A stretch of DNA of 64,000 nt from Micromonospora pisi (GCF_003633685.1 NZ_RBKT01000001.1:3472001-3536000); one strand, 5' to 3'; shown: positions 47,667-58,211, numbered from the stretch's first letter. The notes: generated by a model not told the origin, from the letters alone. Numbers and translations are program-made.

Positions 47667-48221
47667 TCAACCGCCCAGCAGATAGTCCCGACGCGGCTGC
47701 CAACGCGCCTCACCACTGTGCGAGAAGAGGGTGAACCCGGCCACCTCGATGCGCGCCTCGAAACCCGCCAGGTCCTCGTACACCCGGTCCAGCGCAGTCG
47801 GGTCGACGTCGTGCGCCACCGTCACGTGCGGGTGGTACGGAAACCGGGTCTCCCGGCGCAGGCCGGGCGCGGCGTTGATGGCCTCGGCCAACAGTTCGCA
47901 CTCGCTGATCCCCGCCGCCACCGCCACGAAGACCACCTCCGTGATCGGCCGGAACGTGCCCGTTCCCCGCAGGTGCAGGGTGTACGGCGGATGGTCGGCG
48001 GCCACCTTCTCCAGGTGGGCCTCCACCGCCGGCAGGTACTCCGGGGCGATCTCGGTCGGCCCGAGCAGGGTCAGGTGCGCGGGCACGTACGCCGCCTGCG
48101 GGTCACCCGCCTCGGCCCGACGCCGGGTGAGCAACCCACCCCACGGTTCCGGGATGTCCACCGCGACCCCGATCCGGGTCGGGCTGCTCTCGGTCTGCTG
48201 CGACCCGTCCGTACGAACCAT
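47667..48221 (-). CDS. 2'-5' RNA ligase/phosphodiesterase-like protein
   Basis: A 184-residue protein of the 2H phosphoesterase superfamily, starting at ATG 48221 after GGGAGC. The two catalytic HxT motifs are present: HLTLLGP (about residue 49) and HVTVAHD (about residue 133), spaced as in LigT. Some family members act on 2'-5' or cyclic phosphates in RNA, but the bacterial physiological role is not settled. It lies between the BrkB and trpS genes on the same strand. Confidence 0.85.
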   Translation of the reverse strand: MVRTDGSQQTESSPTRIGVAVDIPEPWGGLLTRRRAEAGDPQAAYVPAHLTLLGPTEIAPEYLPAVEAHLEKVAADHPPYTLHLRGTGTFRPITEVVFVAVAAGISECELLAEAINAAPGLRRETRFPYHPHVTVAHDVDPTALDRVYEDLAGFEARIEVAGFTLFSHSGEARWQPRRDYLLGG

Positions 48222-48371
48222 GCTCCGCTCCCACGCCGCCGGCGACGGACGCCGGCCGCCCCTCATCCTCGCCGGTTCGTCCCCGGTCGGATCCCGCCGG
48301 ACCGCCGGCCGGCGACCCGCCGCCCACGGCCGGTGCTGCCCGACCGCAGGCCAGTAGTGCCGGCCCGCCGA

Positions 48372-49430
<1,059 letters not shown>

Positions 49431-49532
49431 TCATGACGGGCCTGTGCCAAGTCCCGCCGGCCACCGATTCGCTCGGGAACCCGGACGACGGGTGGGGACT
49501 CGTACCCTGAGGACCGGAAGGGCGGCAATCGG

Positions 49533-50180
49533 GTGCCAGACCAGCACGGCCGGGGCGGGACCTCGGCGGACAGGGCGATCGGCGAGCTGTACCACGGCTG
49601 CTACCGACGCCTGGTCACCCAGGTCTACGCGTTCACCCTCGATCTCGCCGAGGCGCAGGACGTGGTGCAGGAGGCGTTCGCCCGGGCGCTGGCCCGACCA
49701 CGCGGACTGACCGACATCGACAACCCCGAGGCGTGGCTGCGTACGGTCGCGATCAACGTGGTCCGCCGCCGGTGGCGTCGCCGGCAACTGCTGGACACCA
49801 TCCTCCGCCGCGACCGACCCGTACTCCGGCTGGTCGAGGCGGCCCCCGGACCGGAACGGGCCGACCTGCGCGAGGCACTCGCCGAGCTTCCGGTCGGCTA
49901 CCGCGAGGTGTTGGTACTGCACTACTTCGCCGACCTGCCGGTGGACGAGGTCGCCCAGGTGCTCGGCGTGGCGGTCGGGACGGTCAAGTCGCGACTGCAC
50001 CGGGGGCGGGTGGCACTCGCCGCCCGGCTCGGCGACTACCGCGACGGTGCGGAGCCGGCCGACCTCACCGACCCCGCCTCGGCCCGGGCCGCCGGCGCCG
50101 GCCCACGCCGACCCGCCGCCGACACCGGCTCCTCCCGACCCGCCACCGACACCGGCAGCACCGAGGTGACCCATGCCTGA
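49533..50180 (+). CDS. ECF-family RNA polymerase sigma factor
   Basis: A 215-residue protein from GTG 49533. Region 2: LYHGCYRRLVTQVYAFTLDL, then AEAQDVVQEAFARAL. Region 4: LPVGYREVLVLHYFADLPVD, then EVAQVLGVAVGTVKSRLHRG. The C-terminal 40 residues are an Ala/Pro/Thr-rich extension beyond the usual end. It overlaps by eight bases with the next gene, a membrane-anchored protein in the place of an anti-sigma or effector. The regulon is unknown. Confidence 0.93.
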   Translation: MPDQHGRGGTSADRAIGELYHGCYRRLVTQVYAFTLDLAEAQDVVQEAFARALARPRGLTDIDNPEAWLRTVAINVVRRRWRRRQLLDTILRRDRPVLRLVEAAPGPERADLREALAELPVGYREVLVLHYFADLPVDEVAQVLGVAVGTVKSRLHRGRVALAARLGDYRDGAEPADLTDPASARAAGAGPRRPAADTGSSRPATDTGSTEVTHA

Positions 50181-51423
50181 GCCCACCTGTCCCACCCGGC
50201 TCGACGAACAACTGGCGCACGGCCGGACCGAACTGCTGGACCGGATCGAGCAGCCCCCGCTGGACCGGATCCAGCACCGGGCTCGGCGTCGCCGACGCCG
50301 GTCCCGGCACGCCACCACCGGAGCCCTGACCGCCGTGGCGGTCACCCTCACCCTCCTGGTACGGCCCTGGGCCGGCGGCGGCGATCCGGCCCCGCCGCCA
50401 CCGGTCGCCGGGACCCCCACCCCGGGCCCGATCTACAGCGACGCCGGAATCACCGTCAACGGGCTCGACGGGCCGGTCGTCGACGTACCGGGCACGATCA
50501 CCGACATCGAGTTCACCGACCCCGACCACGGCTACCTGCTCGCCGAGTGCGTCGACGGCGCGGCATGCCCGGCGAGCGTGGCCCGGACCGGGGACGGCGG
50601 CCTCAGCTGGCAGATCACCGAGCTCCCCGGTGCGACCCGGGGACGTACCGGGCTGGGCCTGCTCGCCTTTGCCGACGGGCGGCTGGCGGTCACCGGGGAG
50701 ACGACCTACCTCTCCGCCGACGGTGGCCGTACCTGGCGGGTCGGTGGCCGGGCCAAGCCGACCCCGCCACAGCCCGGCGACCGGCTGTACCGCCAGCCGG
50801 CCACCCCGGGAGGCGACGGCTGCGACGGCACCGTCTCGATCTGGCGGCCCACGGGCCCCGCCGACCTCGGCAGCGCCGACATCGACGGGATCACCGCCTG
50901 CTGGGTGGCGTCGGACAGCACCGGCGACGGGGCCTGGTGGGTCGGCGGGACACGCGACGGTCGACCGGTCGCGGCGGTCAGCCGGGACGGGGGCGGAAGC
51001 TGGACGGAGACCTTGCTCGGACCGGCCGAGGGCCAGGCGAGGGTGCGGGTGGCGGTACTCGGCAACCAGGCGTACGCGGTCGTGTCCGACCTTGACGGCA
51101 CGATCCGCCGGTTCTTCCACTCGACCGACGCGGGGCGGACCTTCGATCCGACCTCGGCCGGCCCACCGGTCGGCGGGCCGGAGCGTCTCGCCGGTGACCT
51201 GGTGCCGCTGCTCGACGGCCGGCTGCTGGTGGCCGGGGCGGACAACCGCTGGTACGTCAGCGCCGACCGGGGCGCCACGTTCCGCCGAGCCGGCGGAACC
51301 CTGCCGACGGTCGGCGGACTCGCCCGTACCGACGCGGGTTACGTCGCGTACCAGCTGTTCAGCAACGGCTGGGCGGCGTACTCGGCGGACGGCTCGACCT
51401 GGCGCAAGCTCCAGATCCGGTGA
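50173..51423 (+). CDS. Membrane-anchored BNR/sialidase-like propeller protein
   Basis: A 416-residue protein: a basic cytoplasmic segment (about 1-44), one membrane span (about 45-65) and a large outside domain with BNR/Asp-box repeats (SVARTGDGGLSWQ, TYLSADGGRTWR, AAVSRDGGGSWTE, FHSTDAGRTFDP, WYVSADRGATFRR). This is a beta-propeller as in sialidase/photosystem-assembly-type folds; no catalytic set is visible. Coupling to the ECF sigma factor by an eight-base overlap suggests a sensor or anti-sigma role for its short cytoplasmic part, which lacks a recognisable zinc anti-sigma motif. That role is inference. Confidence 0.85.
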   Translation: MPEPTCPTRLDEQLAHGRTELLDRIEQPPLDRIQHRARRRRRRSRHATTGALTAVAVTLTLLVRPWAGGGDPAPPPPVAGTPTPGPIYSDAGITVNGLDGPVVDVPGTITDIEFTDPDHGYLLAECVDGAACPASVARTGDGGLSWQITELPGATRGRTGLGLLAFADGRLAVTGETTYLSADGGRTWRVGGRAKPTPPQPGDRLYRQPATPGGDGCDGTVSIWRPTGPADLGSADIDGITACWVASDSTGDGAWWVGGTRDGRPVAAVSRDGGGSWTETLLGPAEGQARVRVAVLGNQAYAVVSDLDGTIRRFFHSTDAGRTFDPTSAGPPVGGPERLAGDLVPLLDGRLLVAGADNRWYVSADRGATFRRAGGTLPTVGGLARTDAGYVAYQLFSNGWAAYSADGSTWRKLQIR

Positions 51424-51430
51424 GACAGCG

Positions 51431-52528
51431 CTAGGCGGACGGGGGCGGCTCGGGCAGGCGGAACGCCCGCCGCTGCTCGGGCAGGTGGGCCAGGGAGATG
51501 CCGATCCGGGCCACCCGGCGGCCGTCCAGCGCGAGCACCCGCAGCACCCAGCCGGCGTCGTACCCGCCCCGGTCCGGGTCGTCGGTGTCCTGGCCGCCGT
51601 CGGCGCCCGCGTCGACCGGCGCGGGCTCGTCCTCCGGCGGCCGGACCGGGCCTCCCGAACCGGTCGGATCGGCGGGTACCCGGACCTCGTCGCCGGGTGC
51701 CGGCACCCGGCCGAGCGCGGCCATCACGAACCCGCCGACGGTCTCGTACGGGCCGTCGGGCAGGGCGAACCCGGCCCGGTCGGCGAAGTCGGCCAGGTTG
51801 AGCCGGCCGTCGACCACCGCCGGCAGCCCGGCGCCGACCGGTTCGGGGGCGGCGTCGTACTCGTCGTGGATCTCGCCGACCAGCTCCTCGATCAGGTCCT
51901 CCAGGGTGACGATGCCGGCGGTGCCGCCGTACTCGTCCACCACCACGGCGAGGTGCTGCCGCTCCCGGCGCATCTCGGTCAGCGCGGCGAGCACCCGCTT
52001 GCTTCCGGGCAACTGCTTGACCTCCCGGGTCAGGTCCCGGATGGTGGCCCGGCCGTCGTGCTGGGGCCGGAGCAGCACGTCGCGCAGGTGCACGAAACCG
52101 ATCACGTCGTCGTGCGGCAGGTCGACCACCGGGTAGCGGGTGTGGGTTTCCGCCCGGACCAGCTGGCCCGCCTCGTCGAGGGTGAGGCGGGCGTTGAGGA
52201 ACACCACGTCGGTACGGGGCACCATCACCTCGCGTACCAGGCTCGCGCCGGCCACCAGCACCTCGTCGATGATCCGGCGCTCCACCGGGTCGAGCACGGT
52301 GTTCGCGGCCACCAGGTCACGCAGTTCGGACTCGCTGATCCGCTCCCGTCCGGAGGTCGGGCTCGCGCCGAGCATGGCGGTGACCAGACGGGTGGCGGCG
52401 TCGGCCGCGCGTACGACCACCCGGGCCAGCCCACGGGCGACCGGGCCGGGTTGTCGAGTAGGACGCCCCGGCGGTCTGCGCCGGGGCCCGGTACTGCCGG
52501 ATACCCGCATGTCAGTGATGGTAGACAC
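51431..52528 (-). CDS. CBS-pair/CorC-type protein without a membrane domain
   Basis: About 365 residues from GTG 52528, or 359 from ATG 52510; neither has a clear ribosome site. Residues about 70-215 hold two CBS domains (VREVMVPRTDVVFLN, THTRYPVVDLPHDDVIGF, HLAVVVDEYGGTAGIVTLED), followed by ELVGEIHDEYD and a transporter-associated CorC/HlyC domain. The N-terminal CNNM/DUF21 membrane domain normal in Gram-positive hemolysin-C-like proteins is absent, as in soluble CorC. The CorC domain holds an acidic insertion of about 40 residues (PVRPPEDEPAPVDAGADGGQ). A role in Mg/Co efflux is only a family guess. Confidence 0.85.
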   Translation of the reverse strand: MSTITDMRVSGSTGPRRRPPGRPTRQPGPVARGLARVVVRAADAATRLVTAMLGASPTSGRERISESELRDLVAANTVLDPVERRIIDEVLVAGASLVREVMVPRTDVVFLNARLTLDEAGQLVRAETHTRYPVVDLPHDDVIGFVHLRDVLLRPQHDGRATIRDLTREVKQLPGSKRVLAALTEMRRERQHLAVVVDEYGGTAGIVTLEDLIEELVGEIHDEYDAAPEPVGAGLPAVVDGRLNLADFADRAGFALPDGPYETVGGFVMAALGRVPAPGDEVRVPADPTGSGGPVRPPEDEPAPVDAGADGGQDTDDPDRGGYDAGWVLRVLALDGRRVARIGISLAHLPEQRRAFRLPEPPPSA

Positions 52529-52723
52529 CCTCTGAGGGCAAGGTGGTGAGATGGCGGCCCAGACATGGCATGTTCGACTCTGTTGGATAATGATTGAACG
52601 TGGTGGGGCAGCGTCAACGTCACCCGGCTCCGGAGACGCCCGTAATCTGTCCCGCACGCCCCCCGGGGTCCTCGCGTGCGCGGCGCACACACCCCGGCGG
52701 GCCCAGGCAGGGAGGGCAACCAC

Positions 52724-53713
52724 GTGAAACTGCTCGTCACTGGTGGCGCAGGCTACATCGGCAGCATCGTCACCCGGCTCCTGATCGACGCCGGACACCA
52801 GGTGGTCGTCCTGGACGACCTGCGTACCGGCCACGTCGAGGCGCTCGCCCCGGAGGCGACCTTCGTCCAGGCCCGGATTCACGACGCCGCCCAGGTGCTC
52901 ACCCCGGACGCCGGCTTTGACGGGGTGCTGCACTTCGCGGCGCTGATCGCCGCCGGTGAGTCGATGACCCGGCCGGAGATCTACTGGGAGAACAACACCG
53001 TCGGCTCGCTCGCGCTGATCGACGCGGTACGGGCCGCTGGCGTACCCCGGTTCGTCTTCTCCTCCACCGCCGCCGTCTACGGCAACCCGACCGAGCTGCC
53101 GATCACCGAGAACGCGGTCAAGGCCCCGACCAACACGTACGGCGCCACCAAGCTCGCGGTCGACATGGCCCTCACCTCCGAGGCGATCGCCCACCGGCTC
53201 GGCGCCGTCTCGCTGCGCTACTTCAACGTCGCCGGCGCGTACATCCGCCCCGAACGGCAGCTCGGCGAGCGGCACGACCCGGAGAGCCACCTGATCCCGA
53301 TCGCGTTGGAGGTCGCCGCCGGCCGCCGGGAGAAGCTGCAGCTCTTCGGCGACGACTACCCGACCGCCGACGGCACCTGCGTACGCGACTACATCCACAT
53401 CGAGGACCTGGCCCGCGCCCACCTGCTCGCGCTCGGCGCGGCGACCCCGGGCGAGCACCGGATCTACAACCTGGGCAACGGCAACGGGTTCTCCAACCGG
53501 CAGGTGGTCGAGGTGGTCCGCGAGGTGACCGGCCACCCGCTGCCGGTGGAGATGGCACCGCGCCGCGAGGGTGACCCGGCCGAACTGGTCGCCTCCTCGG
53601 ACCGGGCCCGGACCGAACTCGGCTGGGTGCCGGCCAAGCCCACCCTCGCCGAGATGGTCGGCGACGCCTGGAGCTTCTACCGCCAACACATCCTTCCGGA
53701 GAAAACCGAATGA
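52724..53713 (+). CDS. galE: UDP-glucose 4-epimerase
   Basis: A 329-residue extended SDR enzyme. GTG 52724 with GGGAGGG upstream gives the standard VKLLVTGGAGYIGSIVTRLL (NAD site G-x-x-G-x-x-G). Catalytic Ser/Thr and Tyr-x3-Lys are in FVFSSTAAVYGNP and NTYGATKLAVD; VRDYIHIEDLARAH and NLGNGNGFSNRQVVE are GalE marks. It interconverts UDP-glucose and UDP-galactose, with galK overlapping by four bases as a Leloir operon. Confidence 0.95.
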   Translation: MKLLVTGGAGYIGSIVTRLLIDAGHQVVVLDDLRTGHVEALAPEATFVQARIHDAAQVLTPDAGFDGVLHFAALIAAGESMTRPEIYWENNTVGSLALIDAVRAAGVPRFVFSSTAAVYGNPTELPITENAVKAPTNTYGATKLAVDMALTSEAIAHRLGAVSLRYFNVAGAYIRPERQLGERHDPESHLIPIALEVAAGRREKLQLFGDDYPTADGTCVRDYIHIEDLARAHLLALGAATPGEHRIYNLGNGNGFSNRQVVEVVREVTGHPLPVEMAPRREGDPAELVASSDRARTELGWVPAKPTLAEMVGDAWSFYRQHILPEKTE

Positions 53714-54894
53714 GCCAGCCCGACCAGCCCAGCGGCACCGCGGACATCCCCGCCCGCGCCACCGCCGGCTACATCTCCGAGTACGGTGAGCCACCCGCCG
53801 GCCGTTGGGCCGCCCCGGGCCGGGTGAACCTGATCGGGGAGCACACCGACTACAACGACGGCTTCGTGCTGCCGTTCGCCCTGCCGCAGCAGACCGTGGT
53901 CGCCGCCACCGGCACGGGCGAACCAGGCTGGACGGTCTGGTCGGAGCAGTCCGGCGAGCGGATCGAATTCGACCTCGACGACGTCAGCGAGCCGGGACGG
54001 GTCAAGGGCTGGGGCGCGTACGTCGCCGGCACCGTCTGGGCACTGCGCGACGCCGGGTTCGACGTACCGGGGGCGCGGATGGCGATCGCCTCCGACGTAC
54101 CGCTCGGGGCCGGTCTCTCCTCCTCCGCCGCGCTGGAGTCGGCGGTGCTCACCGCCCTGGCCGACCTCGGCGGACTGGACCTGCCGGTGGACGACCGGCC
54201 CGGGCTGGCGCAACGGGCGGAGAACCGCTACGTCGGCATCCCCTCCGGGATCATGGACCAGTCGGCGTCGATCCGTTGCCAGGGCGGGCACGCGCTCTTC
54301 CTCGACTGCCGCACCCTCGCGGTCGAGCAGATCCCGTTCGACCTCGACTCGGCCGGACTGACCATCCTGGTGGTGGACAGCCGTGCGCCGCACCAGCACG
54401 TGACCGGCGAGTACCGGGCCCGCCGCGCGGCGTGCGAGGAGGGGGCGCGCTCGCTCGGCGTACCGGCGCTGCGGGACGTGCCAATCGACGAACTGGACGC
54501 CGCCCTGGCCCGGCTCGACGACCCGATGATCCAGCGGCGGGTACGGCACATCGTCACCGAGAACCAGCGGGTGTTGGACACGGTCGAGCTGCTGCGCGCC
54601 GGTCGGGTACGCGAGATCGGCCCGCTCCTGACCGCCTCGCACGTCTCCATGCGGGACGACTTCGAGATCACGGTGGCGGAGGTGGACGTCGCGGTCGAGG
54701 CGGCGCTCGCCGCCGGGGCGTACGGCGCCCGGATGACCGGCGGCGGCTTCGGCGGCTGCGTACTGGCCCTGGTCGACACCGAGCGGGTGGAGGCGGTCGC
54801 GACCGCCGTCGCGGACGCGTACGCCGAGCGGGGCTTCACCGCCCCGCACTCATGGCCGGTGCTCCCCACCCCCGGCGCCCACCGCCTCCCCTGA
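53710..54894 (+). CDS. galK: Galactokinase
   Basis: A 394-residue GHMP kinase from ATG 53710 (ATGA overlap with galE). Galactokinase signature GRVNLIGEHTDYNDGFVLP, phosphate-binding PLGAGLSSSAALE, GIPSGIMDQSAS, and the last GHMP motif GARMTGGGFGGCVLAL. Phosphorylates galactose to galactose-1-phosphate. The galT gene, normally in the set, is not in this window. Followed by a strong hairpin. Confidence 0.95.
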   Translation: MSQPDQPSGTADIPARATAGYISEYGEPPAGRWAAPGRVNLIGEHTDYNDGFVLPFALPQQTVVAATGTGEPGWTVWSEQSGERIEFDLDDVSEPGRVKGWGAYVAGTVWALRDAGFDVPGARMAIASDVPLGAGLSSSAALESAVLTALADLGGLDLPVDDRPGLAQRAENRYVGIPSGIMDQSASIRCQGGHALFLDCRTLAVEQIPFDLDSAGLTILVVDSRAPHQHVTGEYRARRAACEEGARSLGVPALRDVPIDELDAALARLDDPMIQRRVRHIVTENQRVLDTVELLRAGRVREIGPLLTASHVSMRDDFEITVAEVDVAVEAALAAGAYGARMTGGGFGGCVLALVDTERVEAVATAVADAYAERGFTAPHSWPVLPTPGAHRLP

Positions 54895-54898
54895 GGGG

Positions 54899-54949
54899 TA
54901 AGGAAGGGCCCCCTCCTATCGTTTCTCGTATAGGAAGGGGCCCTTCTTA
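54899..54949. terminator. Bidirectional hairpin between galK and cysN
   Basis: Arms at 54899-54919 and 54930-54949 pair over about 19 positions with one bulge and one mismatch around a 10-base loop; the right arm contains AAGGGGCCCTTCTTA. The gene pair is convergent, so it can stop both. Its core sequence recurs in the element inside cydD. Confidence 0.85.
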
Positions 54950-54956
54950 ACGTGGG

Positions 54957-56264
54957 TCAGTTGGTGTCGACGATCATTCCGGCGGCGACCGTACGGTTGG
55001 TGGTTTCGTCGATCAGGATGAAACCGCCGGTGGTGCGGTTGCGCCGGTACTCGTCGGCGAGGAGCGGGACGGTCGTACGCAGGCGGACGCGGCCGATCTC
55101 GTTGAGTCCGAGTTCGGTGGCGGTCTCGTCGCGGTGCAGCGAGTTCACGTCGAGTCGGTAGTGCAGTCCGCGTACGACCGTCCGGGCCGACCGGGTGGTG
55201 TGCTTGATGGCGTACTTGCCGCCGGGGCGCAGTGGTTGGCTCTCGTCCATCCAGCAGATCATGGCTTCGATGTCCTGGGCGACCGCTGGGGCGTTGTTCG
55301 GCCGGCAGATCAGGTCGCCCCGGGAGATGTCGATCTCGTCGGTCAGCCGGACCGTGACCGACATCGGTGGGAACGCCTCGGCGACCGGGCCGTCCGCGGT
55401 CTCGATGCCGGCGATGCGGGAGGTGAATCCGGACGGGAGCACCATGACCTCGTCGCCGGGCTTGAGTACGCCGGAGGCGACCTGTCCGGCGTAGCCCCGG
55501 TAGTCGGTGACCGTGGTCGACTGCGGTCGGATCACGTACTGCACCGGGAAACGTACGTCGACCAGGTTCCGGTCCGAGGCGATGTGTACCCGTTCGAGGT
55601 GGTGCAGCAGCGACGGGCCCTCGTACCAGGGGGTGTGTTCGGAGCGGGTGACGATGTTGTCGCCGTGCAGGGCGGAGATCGGCACCACGGTCAGGTCCGG
55701 TACCTCGAGTTTCGCGGCGAACGCGGTGAACTCGTCGGAGATTCGCTCGAACACGTCCTGCGACCAGTCGACCAGGTCCATCTTGTTCACGCAGAGGACC
55801 AGGTGCGGCACCCGTAACAGGGAGCAGAGGAACGCGTGTCGCCGGGACTGTTCGACGAGTCCTTTTCTGGCGTCGACCAGGATCAGGGCCAGGTCGGCGG
55901 TGGAGGCGCCGGTGACCATGTTCCGGGTGTACTGGATGTGCCCGGGGGTGTCGGCGATGATGAACTTCCGCCTCGGGGTGGCGAAGTACCGGTGCGCCAC
56001 GTCGATCGTGATGCCCTGCTCACGCTCGGCCCGTAGTCCGTCGGTCAGCAACGCCAGGTTGGTGTATTCGTCGCCACGGGCCGCGGACACCGCCTCCACC
56101 GCCGCCAACTGGTCGGTGAACAGCGACTTCGTGTCGTAGAGCAGCCGGCCGATCAGGGTCGACTTGCCGTCGTCGACGCTGCCCGCGGTGGCGAACCGTA
56201 ACAGGTCCATCGCCCGCCCCTCGGGCGCCGCGCCCTCGGCCACCGGAAACGCGGTCGTGCTCAT
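54957..56264 (-). CDS. cysN: Sulfate adenylyltransferase large subunit (GTPase)
   Basis: A 435-residue EF-Tu-like GTPase: G1 GSVDDGKSTLIGRLLYD, G3 ADTPGHIQYTRNM, G4 CVNKMDLVDW. With CysD it makes adenosine-5'-phosphosulfate, GTP hydrolysis driving the reaction. ATG 56264 overlaps the cysD stop by one base (TGATG). It ends after the EF-Tu domain 3-like region without a fused CysC APS kinase, unlike the mycobacterial CysNC. Confidence 0.95.
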   Translation of the reverse strand: MSTTAFPVAEGAAPEGRAMDLLRFATAGSVDDGKSTLIGRLLYDTKSLFTDQLAAVEAVSAARGDEYTNLALLTDGLRAEREQGITIDVAHRYFATPRRKFIIADTPGHIQYTRNMVTGASTADLALILVDARKGLVEQSRRHAFLCSLLRVPHLVLCVNKMDLVDWSQDVFERISDEFTAFAAKLEVPDLTVVPISALHGDNIVTRSEHTPWYEGPSLLHHLERVHIASDRNLVDVRFPVQYVIRPQSTTVTDYRGYAGQVASGVLKPGDEVMVLPSGFTSRIAGIETADGPVAEAFPPMSVTVRLTDEIDISRGDLICRPNNAPAVAQDIEAMICWMDESQPLRPGGKYAIKHTTRSARTVVRGLHYRLDVNSLHRDETATELGLNEIGRVRLRTTVPLLADEYRRNRTTGGFILIDETTNRTVAAGMIVDTN

Positions 56265-57193
56265 CAGAAGTAGCCTTCCCGTTTGCGGTCTTCCATGGCG
56301 GCCTCGCTGACCCGGTCGTCGCCCCGGGTCGCCCCACGCTCGGTGATCCGGGTCGCGGCGACCTCCTCGATGACCAGCTCCACCGTGTCGGCGTCGGAGC
56401 GGACCGCCGCCGTGCACGACGCGTCGCCGACCGTGCGGTAACGCACCTGCGCCTTGAACGGTTCCTCCGCGCCTCTCGGCCGGATGAACTCGTTCACCGC
56501 GTACAGCATCCCGTCCCGCTCGACCACCAACCGCTCGTGGGCGTAGTAGATCGACGGCAGCGCCAACCGCTCCCGGGCGATGTAGTGCCAGATATCCAGC
56601 TCGGTCCAGTTCGACAACGGGAACACCCGGATCGACTCACCCGGATGATGCCGACCGTTGTACAACGACCACAGCTCCGGCCGCTGGTTCTTCGGATCCC
56701 ACTGACCGAAGTCGTCCCGGAAACTGAACACCCGCTCCTTGGCCCGGGCCTTCTCCTCGTCCCGCCGCGCCCCACCGAACAACGCGTCGAACCGGTACTT
56801 CTCCACCGCGGCCAGCAACACCGGCGTCTGGATCCGGTTACGCATCCCGTCCGCCGACTCCCGGACCAGACCCGCTTCCAGGGCTTCGGGCACGCTCGCG
56901 ACCACAAGTTGCAGGCCGAGTTCGGCCACCCGCTGGTCCCGGTAGTCCAACACCTCGGCGAAGTTGTGTCCGGTGTCGACGTGCATCACCGGGAACGGGA
57001 TCCGGGCCGGAGCGAACGCCTTCTGGGCCAACCGGAGCATCACGATCGAGTCCTTGCCACCAGAGAAGAGCAGGACCGGCCGTTCCAGTTCGGCGACCAC
57101 CTCACGCATCACGAAGATGCTCTCGGCCTCCAGGGCGTCCAGATGCGACACCCGGTACGCCGCCGTGCCGCTCATCTCGCGCGCCCGCTGCAT
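56264..57193 (-). CDS. cysD: Sulfate adenylyltransferase small subunit
   Basis: About 309 residues; ATG 57193 is used, ATG 57175 is possible. PP-loop motif PVLLFSGGKDSIVMLRLA, then MHVDTGHNFAEVLDYRD, DALFGGARRDEEKARAKERV and FPLSNWTELDIWHYI are typical of CysD. First gene of the cysDN pair for assimilatory sulfate activation. cysQ lies upstream on the same strand. Confidence 0.95.
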   Translation of the reverse strand: MQRAREMSGTAAYRVSHLDALEAESIFVMREVVAELERPVLLFSGGKDSIVMLRLAQKAFAPARIPFPVMHVDTGHNFAEVLDYRDQRVAELGLQLVVASVPEALEAGLVRESADGMRNRIQTPVLLAAVEKYRFDALFGGARRDEEKARAKERVFSFRDDFGQWDPKNQRPELWSLYNGRHHPGESIRVFPLSNWTELDIWHYIARERLALPSIYYAHERLVVERDGMLYAVNEFIRPRGAEEPFKAQVRYRTVGDASCTAAVRSDADTVELVIEEVAATRITERGATRGDDRVSEAAMEDRKREGYF

Positions 57194-57248
57194 CGGCTTC
57201 TCATGGGCATTCCAGACCTTTCCGGTCGGTCAACTCCCGATATCGGGC

Positions 57249-58088
57249 CTAGGCTACCCGGAGGTGCCTCCGCAACGCTGCGAGCAACCCGGTAGCAAGA
57301 TCTTTACGACATACCACCAGATCCGGCAACCGGGGATCAGCCCCGTTGTATTTCAGCGCAGAACCATCGATTCGGGAAGCGTGCAGCCCAGTGGCCGTCG
57401 CCACAGCCACCGGAGCCGCCGAGTCCCACTCGTACTGGCCACCGGCGTGCACGTACGCGTCGACCTCACCACTGATCACCGCCGCGATCTTCGCCCCCGC
57501 CGACCCCATCGGCACCAACTCCGCGCCAACCTCGTCGGCCAACTCGGTCAGGAACGCCGGCGGCCGGCTCCGACTCGCCGCCAACCGGATCGTCCGACCC
57601 CCCGGTGCCGTCGCGGCCAGCAACGTCATCGGCGGGTACGCCGGCGGATGGTCCGTACCGAGCACCCGGTGCTGCGCCGGCAGCGCCACCGCCCCACCGA
57701 CCAACCCGTGCGCGGTCGCCGCCGTACGTGCCCAGAGCGCCACGTGCACCGCCCAGTCGGAGCGCCCCTCCTCGGAGAACTCCCGCGTCCCGTCCAACGG
57801 ATCGACGATCCACACCCGGTCGGCGGCGAACCTCGGCGGCGCCGACGGCCCCAGATCGGTCGCCCAGGCCTGACGTGCCCCCTCGTCCTCCTCCGAGAGC
57901 ACCGCGTCCGCCGGCCGCCAACGGGCCAACTCGGTACGGAGCAGATCGTGCGAGATCTTGTCCCCCGCCGCCTTGAGCGCGCCCGGATCCGCGTGCCCCA
58001 TCTCGGCCCGCAGCTCCATCAACGCGTCCCCGGCCCGCGCCGCCAACCAGCGGGCAAACGCTCCGTCGATCACCGGTGGGGTGCCCAT
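57249..58088 (-). CDS. cysQ: 3'(2'),5'-bisphosphate nucleotidase
   Basis: A 279-residue inositol-monophosphatase-fold enzyme from ATG 58088; the frame is open about 34 codons upstream but lacks a better start. Metal-site motifs: LSEEDEGA, WIVDPLDGTREFSEEGRSDW and GGQYEWDSAAPVAVATATG. CysQ removes phosphate from PAP or PAPS and so protects sulfate assimilation. Placement next to cysDN supports this over a general inositol phosphatase role. Confidence 0.9.
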   Translation of the reverse strand: MGTPPVIDGAFARWLAARAGDALMELRAEMGHADPGALKAAGDKISHDLLRTELARWRPADAVLSEEDEGARQAWATDLGPSAPPRFAADRVWIVDPLDGTREFSEEGRSDWAVHVALWARTAATAHGLVGGAVALPAQHRVLGTDHPPAYPPMTLLAATAPGGRTIRLAASRSRPPAFLTELADEVGAELVPMGSAGAKIAAVISGEVDAYVHAGGQYEWDSAAPVAVATATGLHASRIDGSALKYNGADPRLPDLVVCRKDLATGLLAALRRHLRVA

Positions 58089-58211
58089 CAGCGGACTCCA
58101 GGGGTCGGGACGGCCTGAACCGCCGCACCACGAACGATCACTGACCGCCTCCTCAACCGACGGAATCCGCCTCCCCGGCCCTGCCGGCACCCTACCGCCG
58201 GCCCGGCCAGA

